DNA of 64,000 nucleotides, taken from assembly GCA_025266875.1 (NCBI GenBank), contig JALLLT010000022.1, positions 558,001 through 622,000 on the forward strand, read 5' to 3'. Each line of letters starts with the position of its first letter. Position 1 is the first letter of the stretch. A model generated the notes under the pieces. The model saw only the letters and a list, made by a program, of their open reading frames with translations. It searched no databases and was not told where the DNA came from. A program made the position numbers and the translations under genes. Origin of the DNA: Fennellomyces sp. T-0311 (taxonomy: Eukaryota; Mucoromycota; Mucoromycetes; Mucorales; Lichtheimiaceae). Positions 36,761 to 49,344 of this stretch are shown here, piece by piece.

Positions 36761-38697
36761 GGTATGAAGGGAGAAAGAGATGGGCGAAAGGACAACCTGG
36801 AGAAAAAAAAAGGGAAGGATGGAAAGAAAGAGAGAAGAGGGGGGCGGGGAGAATATGATGGCTGAAAGTGACAAAACCAATATATGCAAATCTCATTACA
36901 AGCGGCTGTATCCTGTATCCGACCATTTATCAACGAACGCATCTTATAACGTAACTTTAGCCCTTTGCTTGCGTCTGACATGTTCATCCAGGAGGGAAAC
37001 AGATCCGCTCATACGCCGATCACCGATATTTAGCCTGAAACGTACATTTCTGTGTATGCGTTTTGCATAATAATTCCAGTTCCTGCTACTGCCGAAAATC
37101 TGTCATATTGCAGAACCTTTTTTAACAAAATTTTTCTTTTTTTTCTCCTCTCTCTTTTTTTTTCTTTTTGAGAACTACTTATAAGCAGAGCTACTGATCT
37201 TTATCTCGCTGATCGTGGAAAAAAAAATAACATTGCTTGCTGTTCTTGAAGAGAAGGGGGGGAATAAAGAAGGGGGATCTTTAACTATTTAATCCCGCTT
37301 TGTTCAATGGCAAGCATGCAAGCTGGAATCCCCCGCATAATGATGCTACCTGTCCCGAAATCTTAAGCCCCCAGATACACAAGGCGGTAATTTTATCTAA
37401 CTATGTGATAGACACTAATCTGAATGACCCAAAAAATAATTAGGGAGATTTCATTCCAACAGCGAGAAAGTCTCTTTTTTGCAAAAGTATCTCCGGCATG
37501 GCTTTTTCATTCTGAGAGCAACTTGTACGTTTATGATGCGCGTTCTTTTTTTTACCAGGGACAAAAGAAGCTTTGAAAAGATAGTATTACATTACATTTA
37601 CCGCGACATGCATTCGTTTCCAACCACACTGACATTGTTATTTGTTGCCCACGTGCATGATCATTTTTCCAAACAAAACCCGGCGTTCAACGGCCTCTGC
37701 TCTCTTTACGCCGTGGCGCAACTGTGATGAAAGCCAAATGCACTGAGTCATTGGAAAGAAACGATGTATGCAAATGTAAAAGGTGTTTACAAAATATACT
37801 GCATGCAGATTTGTTGTTATTGGGTGGATTCATCACGCAATGCATCGCGTGTGATTGCGTCGTATTTACCGAGAGGGTCGATCTGTTTCGAAGGGAAAAA
37901 AAGTGTTTATCCAGGAGTAAGTGATTGGATCGGTTCGAAAGCACCCTAAACGGATTCATTTCTGACCATGCCATCGATTTTCTGGAAATGCTAACTTTAG
38001 ACTGATCTTCGTCGATCACCCTCGAGATCGTCCAGTTACACTTGCACTCAAAAAACTTGGATCCGGCGTCATCGTTTTCAAGTGCTGGCCCGTGCTCTCG
38101 TCACGTTGTTCTGGATTGTCGTTCCGTACGACAGAAGGTGTTTCAAGTGAGTCGCACTAAAAAGCTCGGCGATTTTTATTATGACTATGTAGCGTACGTG
38201 TCTGTAGTGAATGGCAATGACTCCTTTAGGAGATTATCATAGTACTAGATCTCGTGAATCGGTCTTTGTCGATTGGATCTACGAACAGGGTATATGTATA
38301 CCGCCGGAACAGTGAAACAGGCAACGGACATCTGTCTCTCCCCACGTGAATCGCGATGAATCCTGGTACGAGTGTTCTAGCACCCGAGCAAAGGTTGAAC
38401 AACCAGCGTCATCAGCAGTTGCTTGTGTTCCATGCTTGAAGCCGTGGCACAGAAAAGGTGCCTTATGAATAATCATGTTGGTAACATAGTAACTTAAAGA
38501 AAACCAGGAGGAGTACTGTTGATTATTCATCCATCAGCAATCCGTAACGTTGCATCATCATCGCTTATAAATCGGCTCGCTTGATGTCACACTAAGGTGT
38601 ACAGTAGCCAATCATTGAGTTCTTCCATGCAAGACTCGTCGGCTTACGGTATGATTACAAATATAGGTTGTTCCGCGCACGCGTATTAGAAAAACCC
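36761..38697. other. Intergenic, AT-rich, no gene seen
   Basis: About 1.9 kb between divergent genes (DUF202 and the glutathione transferase). Homopolymer-rich near 37130-37270. Nothing coding could be supported. Confidence 0.5.
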
Positions 38698-40066
38698 ATG
38701 CTTTCACGGTTTTTCTCTCATTCTCGACACTTTCGTTTACTTTATTGTTTGAATACAGTTTCTGTTCGCTCAATGACTTCAACTACTCAAAACGAGCAGC
38801 CCGAAATTCTCAAGTGGGCTTCCAAGGATGGCGAGTTTCGTCGCCAGCAATCCGTTTTCCGTGATAACATTAGCGATGCGCCTGGTGCCAAGTTTGCTCC
38901 TGAACCGTAACTTTCTTTATGCAAAAAAGCAAAGGACATAATAACTAATTTTCATATAGTGACCGGTACCATTTGTATGTGTCACTTGCGTGTCCATGGG
39001 TAACATGTTTTGACAAGTAAAAGGGGGAGGAAAAAACACTTACAGGGTTGAATAGGCTCATCGTACGCTGATTGTACGTGAATTGAAGGGGTTGCAGTCC
39101 TTTATTGGCGTGTCCGTGGTGGACTATTTGATGCTTGACAAGGGATGGTAAGTGGCGTGTTTTTTGCAAGTTGGAAAAAGCTTAAATCAACCCAACGGGG
39201 AAACCAGGAAATTTTCCACGCCTGAAGAGTGTCCTGGTGCGATTCCGGATAGCATCAACAATGCCTCGTATATTCGTGATCTCTACTTTAAGGTCAATCC
39301 CGACTACAGTGGTCGTTTCACTGTACCTGTACTCTGGGATAAGAAGCTTGGCACCATCGGTAAGTTTGCATAAGCACTGGGTTGCCATGGGAAAAAAGTA
39401 ACCATGTTTTTGCGTAGTGAACAACGAGAGTTCCGAGATTATTCGAATGTTCAACACGGCATTCAACAGTCTCCTGCCTGAAGATAAGCAGAAAGTGAAC
39501 TACTATCCGGAGAACTTGCGATCTCAAATCGATGAATTGAACGAGTGGGTGTATGATACCATCAACAACGGTGTGTACAAGTCAGGATTTGCAACCACGC
39601 AACAAGCCTGTAAGTAAAAAGAAAGGGGGGGTCGGATATTGGATATTAAGTTGTCAAACAGACGAAAACAACGTGTACCCGTTGTTCAAGTCGTTGGATA
39701 GAGTCGAAGAGATCCTGGCCAAATCAGACTATCTTGTGGCCAACACGCTCACTGAGGCCGATATTCGCTTGTTCACGACCATTGTTCGATTCGATCCAGT
39801 GTACTTTGGGCATTTCAAGTGCAACGCCAAATCGATCGAGAAGGATTACCCGCATATTCTCAAGTGGGCCCGTCGCATCTATCAGATGCCCGGAGGTAGG
39901 AGTGGTGGTGACACACACCGGGGCTTAGTTGACTCTTTTTATAGTGGCAAGCACGGTGAACATGGAGCATATCAAGAAGCACTATTACATGTCCCATCGC
40001 CAGATCAACCCTACGCAAGTGGTACCCATAGGAACCGGCCCCGATCTTTCCGTTCCCATCAACTAG
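38698..40066 (+). CDS. ECM4: Xi-class glutathione transferase (glutathionyl-hydroquinone reductase)
   Basis: Reduces glutathionyl-hydroquinones with glutathione; yeast relatives are Ecm4/Gto proteins. Seven exons (38698-38906, 38960-38999, 39056-39147, 39208-39359, 39418-39609, 39662-39895, 39945-40066) give 346 aa. The catalytic cysteine lies in [18 protein letters not shown]. Other family marks are [72 protein letters not shown] and the C-terminal [16 protein letters not shown]. Starting at 38698 adds [15 protein letters not shown], an Arg/Phe-rich likely mitochondrial presequence; starting at the internal ATG 38773 (MTSTTQNEQ) gives a 321-aa cytosolic form of normal family length. Confidence 0.93.
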
Positions 40067-40136
40067 GAAACATGATGTGTGTGTAGTTTCCCATTTCTTT
40101 TTTACTGATAAAAAGTGTAAAAAAAAAGAGCGTTGC

Positions 40137-40650
40137 TTATGCGCCTTCCGCTAAGGCTTCCATTTCCTTGTATTCGTTGACAGTAGCCTGGTATTTCTCC
40201 TCAAGGTCCTTGTTCTTCTTATCCCAGTCCTTGCTTTCTTGTTCCATCTTGTGTGCCTTTTTGTTGAGCTGTTCGGCGCGCAAGTCGGCCTCACGGAAGC
40301 TTTTTTAACAAAAAGTGAGTGCCAAGCTTTATATATCACACAAAAGAGAGAGAGAGATACGTACTTGTTGGTGGCCTCCTTTAATTCACCTTCAACTCTT
40401 TCAAGTTGTTCGTCCAGCAGACGGGAGCGGGAAGATTGGTCAGCAAGTTCATCGTCCTTTTCAGCGAGTTTCTTTTCTAATTCGTCGATCTTGGCTTGAG
40501 CTGCTGCAGCACGTTCCTCGTTTGTCTTGATTTCCTCGCGAAGAGCGTTCAGTTTCTAATCCACCCCAAAAAAAAGAGGCGTGTCAGTTTATGCAAGAGG
40601 AAGCCATCTCTCGACTGCTGCATTCCCCTTACCTCCTTGAATTTCTCCAT
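40137..40650 (-). CDS. TPM1: Tropomyosin
   Basis: Actin-filament-coating coiled-coil dimer needed for actin cables and cytokinetic rings. A tiny first exon (40650-40633, MEKFKE) with a GTAAGG donor joins 40555 (KLNALREEIKTNEERAAA); a second intron near 40360-40302 joins ATN to NFREADLRAEQLNKK. The protein of about 160 aa is one long heptad coiled coil and starts with MEKFKEKLNALREE, the canonical fungal tropomyosin start whose N-terminus is acetylated. It ends EYKEMEALAEGA. Length matches fungal tropomyosin (about 161 aa). Its neighbour TVP18 reads the same way about 160 bp upstream. Confidence 0.92.
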
Positions 40651-40806
40651 GATGTTTCTGATGAAAAAAAAAAGGTGACCAGCCCAGTTCGACACGCTCC
40701 GCTATTATACTTCTACGGCGTTTCAAATTGTCCGCGTGTCTCCATGTGTGTACTTCACCAAAATAGAGTGTGTAAGCGAGAGAGAGGCTTTATTCTTTTT
40801 TATGAC

Positions 40807-41584
40807 TTAAACTACGTTATCCACACCTGAGCCGCCGAGAAGTCTATGCAGGGTTTAGTGGCTGGGCATGATGGGGTGGCGGTGAATGCATTTTTTCTTT
40901 TTTTACCTGGAGCTGGCAAAGGCCTGACCCTTGACGGCGGCAATACCGTAGCAGATGGCAGCAAGTAGCAGCGTGACAGCTGCCGCAATCAGCGGACCGG
41001 TGTTGAGGATATTGGAGAGAAACATGACCACGGCAAACCTAATCACGCTTTGAATACCACTTGATTTACCTCCGAGTGTACGATGTGGGCTTACACGAGG
41101 TACATGACTGCGCGGAACCAGCAGTTCTCAAAGTAGCTGATAAAGTTGTCGCTGTGAGGGATTACGGTGAGTGTTTCTTCTCTCTTGGTTGCGCACATCC
41201 ATGCTTACAATTTCGGACTGGTAGGACATAGCCGCAGACAGAGAGGTATTTCGACAAAGAGCAATATCAGTGCAATCACCCTACATGTGCTTACTATTAG
41301 CTCCCACTCTCCAAGACCGTCGGTTCTACATATATACATACCATCCCACAATACTAAAGACGATGTGTGACATGAAGCCAACAATGCCCAGTGCGATCAA
41401 AACTGGATGCTTTGTTAGTCAAGAACGCATTGCTATCTCTTCCCCCTTAAACTGACGTATAATGGATGCTATGCCCAGCCTAGCAAAAAGGAGTTGGAAT
41501 GAGCCCGTTTCTTCAACCATCGCCATCCTACCATTGCGCATAAAGTGAAAAGTTGAGTGAAGTGAACTCGTTAAAGACACCCAT
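40807..41584 (-). CDS. TVP18: TVP18-like Golgi membrane protein
   Basis: Four-helix Golgi/secretory membrane protein related to yeast Tvp18 and animal Flower. Several short exons on the minus strand: MGVFNEFTSLNFSLYAQW (start at 41584), LIALGIVGFMSHIVFSIVG, a segment LFVEIPLCLRLCPTSPKL matching the conserved LFVEVPFLLKICP stretch of Tvp18, DNFISYFENCWFRAVMYLV, FAVVMFLSNILNTGPLIAAA, LLLAAICYGIAAVKGQAF and a last exon SSRLLGGSGVDNVV ending at 40807. Exon edges between about 41230 and 41520 are approximate. Function in yeast is poorly defined. Confidence 0.8.
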
Positions 41585-42127
41585 GAGTAAGAAAGACGCG
41601 CTGCGACGAACAGAGGAAGTTTTTTTCTTCTTCAAAAACGATGGAAAAAGAAAGGTAGGTTTATTCCGCTTAATGCAAATACAGCAAACAACATGGCACT
41701 TGGCATGTGGTCTGCCAAGTAAAAAAAAAAAAAAGCGCGCAGCACGCCATCGGCCGATTGATCAATCACTTTCCTATGCCCTGTTCGACGGTGTTCGCCA
41801 AGAGACGCGGGTTCTGGTCGACGGAGAGCGCCTCCCTGGGCTCTGCTTGACGTTTCCATATATGGCACACCGCCTCTCAATATTGTTTGTGCGACCCTCT
41901 GCGGTTGACCCTTGGGGAACCAGCTGTGTGATGGCAGTGGCTGATATGAAACCAGTGATGAAAAAGTGATGTTGGCCCGTCAACGTGTACGAGGACCGTT
42001 TTCTTTTTCTCTTTCGTCTCTAGTTGAACCGATACTCGCGAGCGTGCGGAGTGGCTATATTGTGGTACGTAAAGCGCGCTTGGGCAAGATTTTCCTCTTT
42101 TCACCGAGAACCGACGCGTATATCGAC
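41585..42127. other. Divergent promoter region of TVP18 and RFC1
   Basis: About 540 bp between head-to-head genes. Carries an ACGCGT motif 9 bp upstream of the RFC1 ATG. Short frames here look random. Confidence 0.5.
42114..42119. promoter_or_regulatory. MCB-like ACGCGT upstream of RFC1
   Basis: Palindromic ACGCGT ending 9 bp before the RFC1 ATG. In fungi this sequence binds MBF-type factors and drives G1/S expression of replication genes. Function here is inferred from motif, position and gene role. Confidence 0.45.
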
Positions 42128-45100
42128 ATGGGCGATCTGACCAGTTATTTCAAAAAAGTACCGTCAAAAAAGGTATGTCGATTCCATTCCTATAGACGAG
42201 TCAAAGCGTGTTCAATAAAGATCATTTAGAACGAACCAGGTAAAAAAAAAGTGCCCAACAAACAGGATAAAAATGACTTTCAAGTTTGCTTACATTGACC
42301 TTCAGAGTCAAAGTCAGCCTCGGGTCCCTCGACGTAAGCTTTCATTACGTTTGCAGTAGTGAGCAATGCTGATCAACTGCGCATAGAAAACCAAAGGAGG
42401 AAAAGCCAAGCAGTGCTGCGGCCACACCAGCTTTGTATGTGAAAAAAGACGCGCGTTGCGATAAAGGCTGATCCGTTTTTTGTTTTTTTAAAAAAAGGAA
42501 AAAACCAAAGGAAGAAAAAGCCAAGGCAGCCTCGTAAGTTGCAGCGCGGTGCATCGGGGCGAGGTACTGATCGTGTAAACAGAGAGGCAACGGCGGACAA
42601 GGCTGCCGAAAAGAAAGAAGAGTAAGCGAATCGGAGGGGGATAGCAGATGGGGGAGGCTAAAGATGGGTGCAGACCAAAAAAGAAGAAGCCTGCTGTCCG
42701 AAAGAAGCGGATCATTGAAGAAGACCAAGATTTTGAGGACGATTTCCAGGAAGAAGCACAGCCAAAGAACACACGAAAGCGCAAGATGACGCCCCCGCCA
42801 GCGGATGAAACCACGCCGCAACAAAAGAAGGGCCGGTAACGTTATTCTGAGGCAGTGAGACATCAAAAAAGCTTAACGGAGAGACGCTGCAGGAGCTTTT
42901 ACGAAATGAAAAAGAACCATGTGGGTCCCCAGGCATTGGGCACGCGACCTGAGCCGGTGGGCAACCCGAATTGCTTTGCAGGCATGGCGTTTGTTCAGTC
43001 GGGCGAATTCGAGACGTTGACAAAGGAAAAGGTCAAGGATCTGGTGATGCGATACGGAGGGTAAAAGAAAAAAGAATTGGTGATTGTCCGTGGATTTTTA
43101 ATGGTTCAACCCTAGTCGTGTCACCGGAGCCGTGAGTGGAAAGACCACATACTTGCTTCGTGGTCGTGATGCCGGTGAAACAAAGACAGCCAAAGCCAAG
43201 AGCCATGGTACTACGATCCTTGACGAGGATGGCTTTTACGCCTTGTTCGAATCCGCCAAAGAAAAACCACAGGAAAGCTTTGATGTTGCGCCACCCGCCA
43301 CGACCAAGAGCAAGGGAAAAGCAAAGGCCAAGGTTGAACAAAGCATACCAGCCGAGACCGTCAGTGGTCAGACCGAGTTATGGACCGACAAGTACCGTCC
43401 CAAAACCCTCAAGGACATTGTTGGTAACAAGGAGCTGGTTCGCAAGATCTCGGTCTGGCTCGAAGGCTGGTAACGTTTGAATTTCCCCTTCTCATCCAAC
43501 ACACCTATTGACTAAAATGGCCAGGCAAACGAGCTTCCACCAGGACTTTAAGAAGGGTGTACCGGACGATGACAATATCCAAAACTACCGCGCACTCCTT
43601 TTGAGTGGTCCGCCTGGTATTGGCAAGACAACAACGGCTCTTGTCGTTGCCAGAACGTATGGATATGAGCCCGTCGAATTGAATGCCAGTGATACGCGCA
43701 GCAGAAAGATCCTACAGGTAGCCGTTTCTTTTGTACAAGGAAAAAAAAACTGACATGTTGTTTACAGGAAAGCATCAATTCCATGATGGACAACAGAAGC
43801 ATGACCGAGTTTTACAACGGCAATTCGCAGGAATCTAAAGATTCTGTAGGTGGACATGCTAAAAGTCGAATGGAACGGCAGCTTATGTGTATTCGCTAGA
43901 TGGATTTGGTCGGTGCAAGGAAGGTCGTGCTTATCATGGATGAAGTGGATGGTATGTCCGGCGGTGATCGGGGTGGATCGGCCCATTTGGCTTCACTTAT
44001 CCGCAAAGCAAAGGTAATCTTGCATCACCATGATCGTTGGTGGAAACTCACGGAACAAATAGATCCCTGTGATCTGCATTTGCAACGATGTTCGCTCCGA
44101 CAAAGTCAAGCCGTTGCTTTCAGTATGCTACGATGCTCGATTCAAACGGTAAGTAAGGTTCTGCGATAAGAAGCAAAGGAGTACTCACCAACGCACAGGA
44201 CACCGGCCAAGCAATTGCTATCCAAGGTGATGACCATCGCTCATCGGTAAGCGTCTATCGTTCTTGAGCAGGCAGAGACAACTCACACCATCACAGCGAA
44301 AACCTCAAAGTCGAACCCAACGCTGTCATTCAACTCGTCGAATCGACCCACAACGATCTGCGTCAAGTCATCAATATCCTTTCCACGTACAAGCTGTCCC
44401 AAGATACGCTCAACTACGATCAAGCCAAACAACTGTAAGCTATCAATCAGCAGAAGGCATCCATGTACTGACAAGGGACTGCAGTGGTAAAACAAACGAT
44501 AAGAACGTCAAAATCAACCTATTTGATATGCCAAATGCGCTGTTCTCTCGCGCCAACTGGGCTGAAAAGTCGCTCAACGATATGATTGAAGTCTACTTTA
44601 ACGACTATGCTATGGCGCCTCTCATGGTCTATGTAAGTAGTTTTTTTTGCATGTGTCCATATGTGTGCGAGGATTAATGTATAAAAAATAGGAAAACTAT
44701 CTCAAATGCACACCGGCCAAGGCGAGCCAAGCATTCGCTGATCCAAACGAAAGAGCAGCTGACGAAATGGCTCTGGTTGCAAAGGCCGCAGAGGCAATTG
44801 CGGATGGTGACTTGGTCGACAATCAGATCTTTGGGTAAGTCGAAACGCGTAGCGAGACGGGAACGACTGTCTGACGGGAAAACATACAGCGGCGTCCAGC
44901 AGTTCTCGCTCATGCCAGTCCACTCGGTCATGTCATGTGTCCGGCCAGCCTACTTTATGCAGGGACATATACATGGCAGACTCATGTTCCCAGCGTAAGT
45001 CTTTGAATGAAACAGGCAGAGCAAGAGCTTGCTAACAATATGTGCAACAGGTGGATGGGACAGAACAGCAAGCGAAACAAATTCATGCGCATGACCAACG

Positions 45101-45636
45101 ACCTTCGGTACCGAATGCGACTTGGATCGAGCGCCAACCGATACGAGGTGCGACACGACTACATTCCCACGTTTGCCGATCGCATCTTTACGGATCTGAA
45201 GAACGACGCGACGGACGAGGCGATTGGTATCATGGACAACTATTACATGGACAGAGGCAACTTTGATGCGTTGAACGAAATCGTGATTGCTGCCAAACCG
45301 CCCATGAGCAGCCTCAGCACGGCGCAAAAGTCTGGCTTTACCAGAAAGTACAACGCGACCACGCATCCCATCATTTTCCATGCGGGCGGCCCCAGCATTG
45401 GCAAGACGGGAGAGGCTACGAAGGCCCAGGATGTCGAGGGAGAGTTCTTTGAGGAGGAGCCGGATTACGCCGCAGCTGATGTGTCTGAAGAAGAGGTTGA
45501 GGAGGATGAGTCGACCAGTGGCGATTCGTTGATCAAGGAATCCAAGAAGCGCGGCAACACCAGCCAAGGAGCTGCTCGCAACGTGAAGCGCAAGATAACC
45601 AAGGCAGAAAGCTCCAAGAAGCGCAAGACAAAGTAG
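42128..45636 (+). CDS. RFC1: Replication factor C large subunit RFC1
   Basis: AAA+ clamp-loader subunit that opens PCNA onto primed DNA in replication and repair. Many exons from 42128 ([15 protein letters not shown]). A lysine-rich N-terminal region ([20 protein letters not shown]) precedes a BRCT domain ([39 protein letters not shown]), [16 protein letters not shown], Walker A in [16 protein letters not shown], Walker B in [18 protein letters not shown], and the RFC1-specific C-terminal region ([20 protein letters not shown] frame, [31 protein letters not shown]). The tail is acidic, then basic ([16 protein letters not shown]), a likely nuclear signal. BRCT plus AAA+ in this order is diagnostic of RFC1. 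Confidence 0.94.
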
Positions 45637-45951
45637 CAGTTTTATTCGAGTTAGAAGAGAAAAAAAAAGAGTGTCAGCATCCAAAATCCCGAGGTTTTTC
45701 CACCCCTCTCATCAGCCATCACCCGCCACCAGCACGCACACTCTAATTGAAAAAATAAAACAGTCAATACAACCATCTCTCGGCGGCTTTTTTCGTCGAT
45801 ATCGCATTGGTTGCGGAGAGACACTTGCAAGCCTTCCGACACGATATGGCTTCATAGTGTAAAGAAAATAGTTATATAGTCACCTCCTTCTTTTTCTTTT
45901 TCTTTTTCCACTCGTCCGCCACACTTTTTCCCACTTTCCACTCATCCCCCT
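45637..45951. other. Spacer between convergent RFC1 and NRP1-like genes
   Basis: About 315 bp holding the 3' ends of both genes; T-rich CTTTTT repeats near 45885-45910. No gene. Confidence 0.5.
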
Positions 45952-48368
45952 TTAATACCCGCTTGTAGGGCCGCGCGCATGGGCTCCCGGGTTGCCCATG
46001 CCGCATTTGGCGCAGTGTGTTCGTTTCGCAAAGTCTGAAAGGTCCCTTCCATTAAACCAATGCTCGCACTTGCCCTGCACACGCCCACACACTTACTGTG
46101 AAATCCGCAAGAGTCGTTGGCGCAAATCCAGTCGCCCGCTAACCATGCCCACACACATCAGTATAACCAGTCTGTATGAGCGAAATAAAAAATACAATTC
46201 TACGTACGCTTCATTCCTGGGTTTGGAGGCATGTAGCCGGACGGCGCATGTCCCTGTTCGCTGTGTGGTTTGGCTGTGCTGCATTTTAAGCATTGGAATC
46301 GAGAAGCAAAGTTATGCGAGTTGCATGATGGGCTGAACGATAGTATTTAGACAAGGAAAGCATCATTTTTTTTAAAAAGCCCCGCTTACCAATACCAATC
46401 GCCTGGTCGAAAAGGGGCGTTGGCGCCACTAGGTGGGCCGTAGCCATAGTTACTGTTGGCTGCGGGAGGCTGGTGTTGCTGATAGCCACTCTGACCGTAG
46501 CCATAGTTGGAATCATAGCCGTAGCTTGGCTGTGCTGGAGGGTATGGAGGACGTTGGGTTGGGTTTGGATTGGGTGTTTGACAACGGAAACAAGAGGCTC
46601 TTGATGCGAAGTTTTGGAAACCACAAGCTGGATTGGGACAATACCAGTCGCCTGGTCTGAAAGTAATAGGCGGTCGGCCGTAGCTGGTGGACGGTGGTGG
46701 AGCCGGCGCCGCTGAGCCATGCTGGGGACGATACGTGCCGCACTTCAAACATTGAACGCGCGAGGCGTAGTTGTGGAAACTGCATTGGTAGTTGGGGCAC
46801 ATCCAGTCACCCGGAGTAAAGTTGGGTGGGTTCGCCACGGGGGGTGGCATGGGCGTTGGCATCGCGGGTGTGTGACTGGATTGCTGTGGTGCATTGGGGT
46901 TCTCGGTGTTGCATTTGAAACAGCTGCGCCTGGATGCAAAGTTATGGAACGAACAGCTGGGACAGTTCCAGTCTCCTGGACGCAAGGGGCGTGCTTTGGG
47001 ATGAGCAGGGAATGGGACGAGCATACTGCCTGCTGCTTCAATCACGCGTTCGCTGCTTGGTGACACCTCCACCGCTCGATCACCAAGACAACGACCGTTC
47101 AGTGATAGGGCTCTCATGGCATCGTTGTGCGCATGAAACACGACAAAGCCGGAAAGATTGGGCTTTGAGAAATCGCTTGCTTGAATCATATACGTTGCCG
47201 TTGGACGCAATCCGTTGGACGAGAACCAAGCTTCCAGTTCACCTTGAGTCACCTCAAAGGGCAAACCGGCCAAATGAACGACCTTGGACTCCTCCTTTTT
47301 GAACTGCTGTAAATCGGCGTTGGTATCGATGGCGTGAACAAACACATCCGGATGGCCAAAGTCGGTGAGGTATCGGATGACATTGACGGTTGTCAAGCAG
47401 GTGTTCAAGCCCGCCGAGCGATCCGTGACTCGATCCACGTGGAACGTATCGCAGAGGTCTTTGAGCGCCATGGATCGAACGCTGACTTCGCGATGATGCA
47501 CTTGCCAGCGTTGAATTTCTTGCTTCAAATCAAACATGCGACAGAAGGACAAGTAAGGTGGTAAGTCAATGTTCTTGTCACGGGCTTCGCGAGGCAATTG
47601 TATCCGCAAAGTCCATCCGCCATGCGTCACGAAGCAGAAGGACAGTTTGTGGGCTTCGATTTCGCGCTGAATGTAGTCGTCCAATTGGTTGATGGCATTC
47701 TGCAATGTGCCTGCCGACTCTAGGGTGTCGGTGGTGATGCCTGTCACTTGAGTGCAGTATTCGGTCAGCGGCGTTTGTTCCGGCTTGACGTAGATTTGCT
47801 CGGTGTGCACTACTTGCATTTTGGACGCATCGATCACGACAAACGATAATTCAATCACTTCGGAATTCTCCTGAAGAAAGCAAGAAATAAGCTTTTTGGG
47901 TCGATACAAACAAAAAACAAGCGCCCTTACCTTGGTCACCTGCACGCTGGAAGGGTTCCCATTGTTTTCGTCGCACGTGGCTGCCACGTTGAGCACAATC
48001 AACCGGTTGAAAGGAACTACCGTCTCGACCGCGCGTTTTGTTGTCGGTTTTGCTGCTGGCTCTTCGGGAGCAGTAGCAGTAGTGGTAGTACTAGTAGTTG
48101 TAGCAGCCTGTATCTCTTCCAATTCTGCTGATTCATTGGTTTCCTCTTGCTGTTTTTCCTCTTCAGGCATCTCAACGGGTGGTTCAGCCGAGACTGGCTC
48201 TTCAATGGTTGCAGTCGATTCAGCGGTACTATTCATGTCTGTGGTTGTTTTCTCATCATTGACATCTGGATCCAATTGCTGTTTCTTTGATGGGTCGGGC
48301 TGCACGGTATCGTCTTCCAAATCGTCTGCTTTGCGTTTGCGTTCGTTTGCGCCGAAAAAATACTCCAT
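45952..48368 (-). CDS. NRP1: NRP1-like protein: pseudo-exonuclease, RRM and RanBP2 zinc fingers
   Basis: Predicted RNA-binding protein related to yeast Nrp1, found in stress granules there. The N-terminus is acidic and basic low-complexity sequence with a likely nuclear signal (NERKRKADD). Next is an ERI1-type exonuclease fold (VIELSFVVIDASKM, YCTQVTGITTDTL, FVTHGGWTLRIQLPREA), but the acidic catalytic residues are replaced: LNVAATC where the family has D.E.TC, and HGGW where it has HGDW. An RRM follows (KVVHLAGLPFEVTQGELEAWF), then five RanBP2-type zinc fingers of the form GDWxCP...C..HNFASR..C..C; the last two lie beyond short introns and the stop is at 45952. An intron interrupts the fold near 47930-47873. 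Confidence 0.88.
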
Positions 48369-48583
48369 TGCTTTGGATTAATTAAAAAAAAAGGTAAAGA
48401 AAAAAGAAAAAAGGTTACAGAACGGTTGGACGCTCTCTCCGTCAAATGAAGAGTGGCTTGTGAGGTCACGTGTTTCGGGCAGGCTGTGCAAAGCGTGGTT
48501 GAGAGTGCCCTTTAATGCGCCAGGTCAAATAAGACGGGCGGCGCGTTTATTTTCTTGCTTGATCCGTCAATGGTCCTTGCCAA

Positions 48584-49344
48584 ATGGGACCTTTCCAATA
48601 TTTCCGGCGGAATGGCGGAAAGATATTACGAGGTGCTGCCTATGCCGTTCAATTCATGTGTTTCGCCCATGTGTTCAATCAATACGTAGCTGAAGCTACC
48701 TTTGTAAGTTTTATATCTCGCTGTTATTTTTTTTATTGCTTTACATGACGCCGAATGTCTGTATCAGTGCATGGGCCCTTCCATGCTTCCCAACTTTAAC
48801 ATGACTGGCGATATCGTGGCTGTTGAGCATATTACACCTCATTTCCGTGGTTATCGTATGGGTGACGTGGTCGTCTGCATATCGCCCGCTGCACCTGGCA
48901 GGGCCGTGTTGAAACGAATCCTTGGCTTGGTAAGCCATATATGCTTTACTATTCCAGGAACAATAATCTGAACAAAACTTGAATAGCCTGGTGATAATGT
49001 GTGTGTTGATCCAACAGCTGAAGAACGGAAGTATATCGATGTAAGCTTTTACCTTTCTTTTTCTTTGTTGCCAAAAAAAAAGGTGCCCCTAAATGACAGT
49101 TGCTAGGTGCCTGAAGGACATGTTTGGTTGATGGGAGATAATTTAAGTAATTCAACGGATTCACGTTATTATGGCCCGGTTGCCATGGGATTGATTCGTG
49201 GTCGCGTATTTGCTAGAGTAAGTTTTTACACCTGGATCCATCATAATAACTAACCCTCCCTTTCCTTTGGATTTAGCTTTGGCCAGAATGTCGTTTAGTT
49301 CCCAATGCACTCATCCCTGTAACCGCTGAAGATTACGCTAAATA
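48584..49344 (+). CDS. IMP1: Mitochondrial inner membrane protease subunit IMP1
   Basis: Signal-peptidase-like Ser/Lys protease that trims proteins delivered to the intermembrane space. Start at 48584 ([20 protein letters not shown]) gives the expected membrane segment ([21 protein letters not shown]); exon 1 ends at 48703 and exon 2 starts at 48768. The catalytic serine lies in [11 protein letters not shown] and the lysine in [13 protein letters not shown]. Box D/E motifs [20 protein letters not shown] and [17 protein letters not shown] follow. Five exons, all with GT-AG borders, ending at 49344. It is divergent from the NRP1-like gene with about 215 bp between starts. Confidence 0.93.

Noticed and set aside
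40137..41584. A single fused TVP18-tropomyosin gene
   Set aside because: The coiled coil begins with its own ATG and canonical tropomyosin start (MEKFKEKLNALREE), and TVP18 has its own final exon and stop at 40807.
42345..42866. 173-codon minus-strand frame with hydrophobic stretches
   Set aside because: Antisense shadow of the lysine-rich RFC1 exons.
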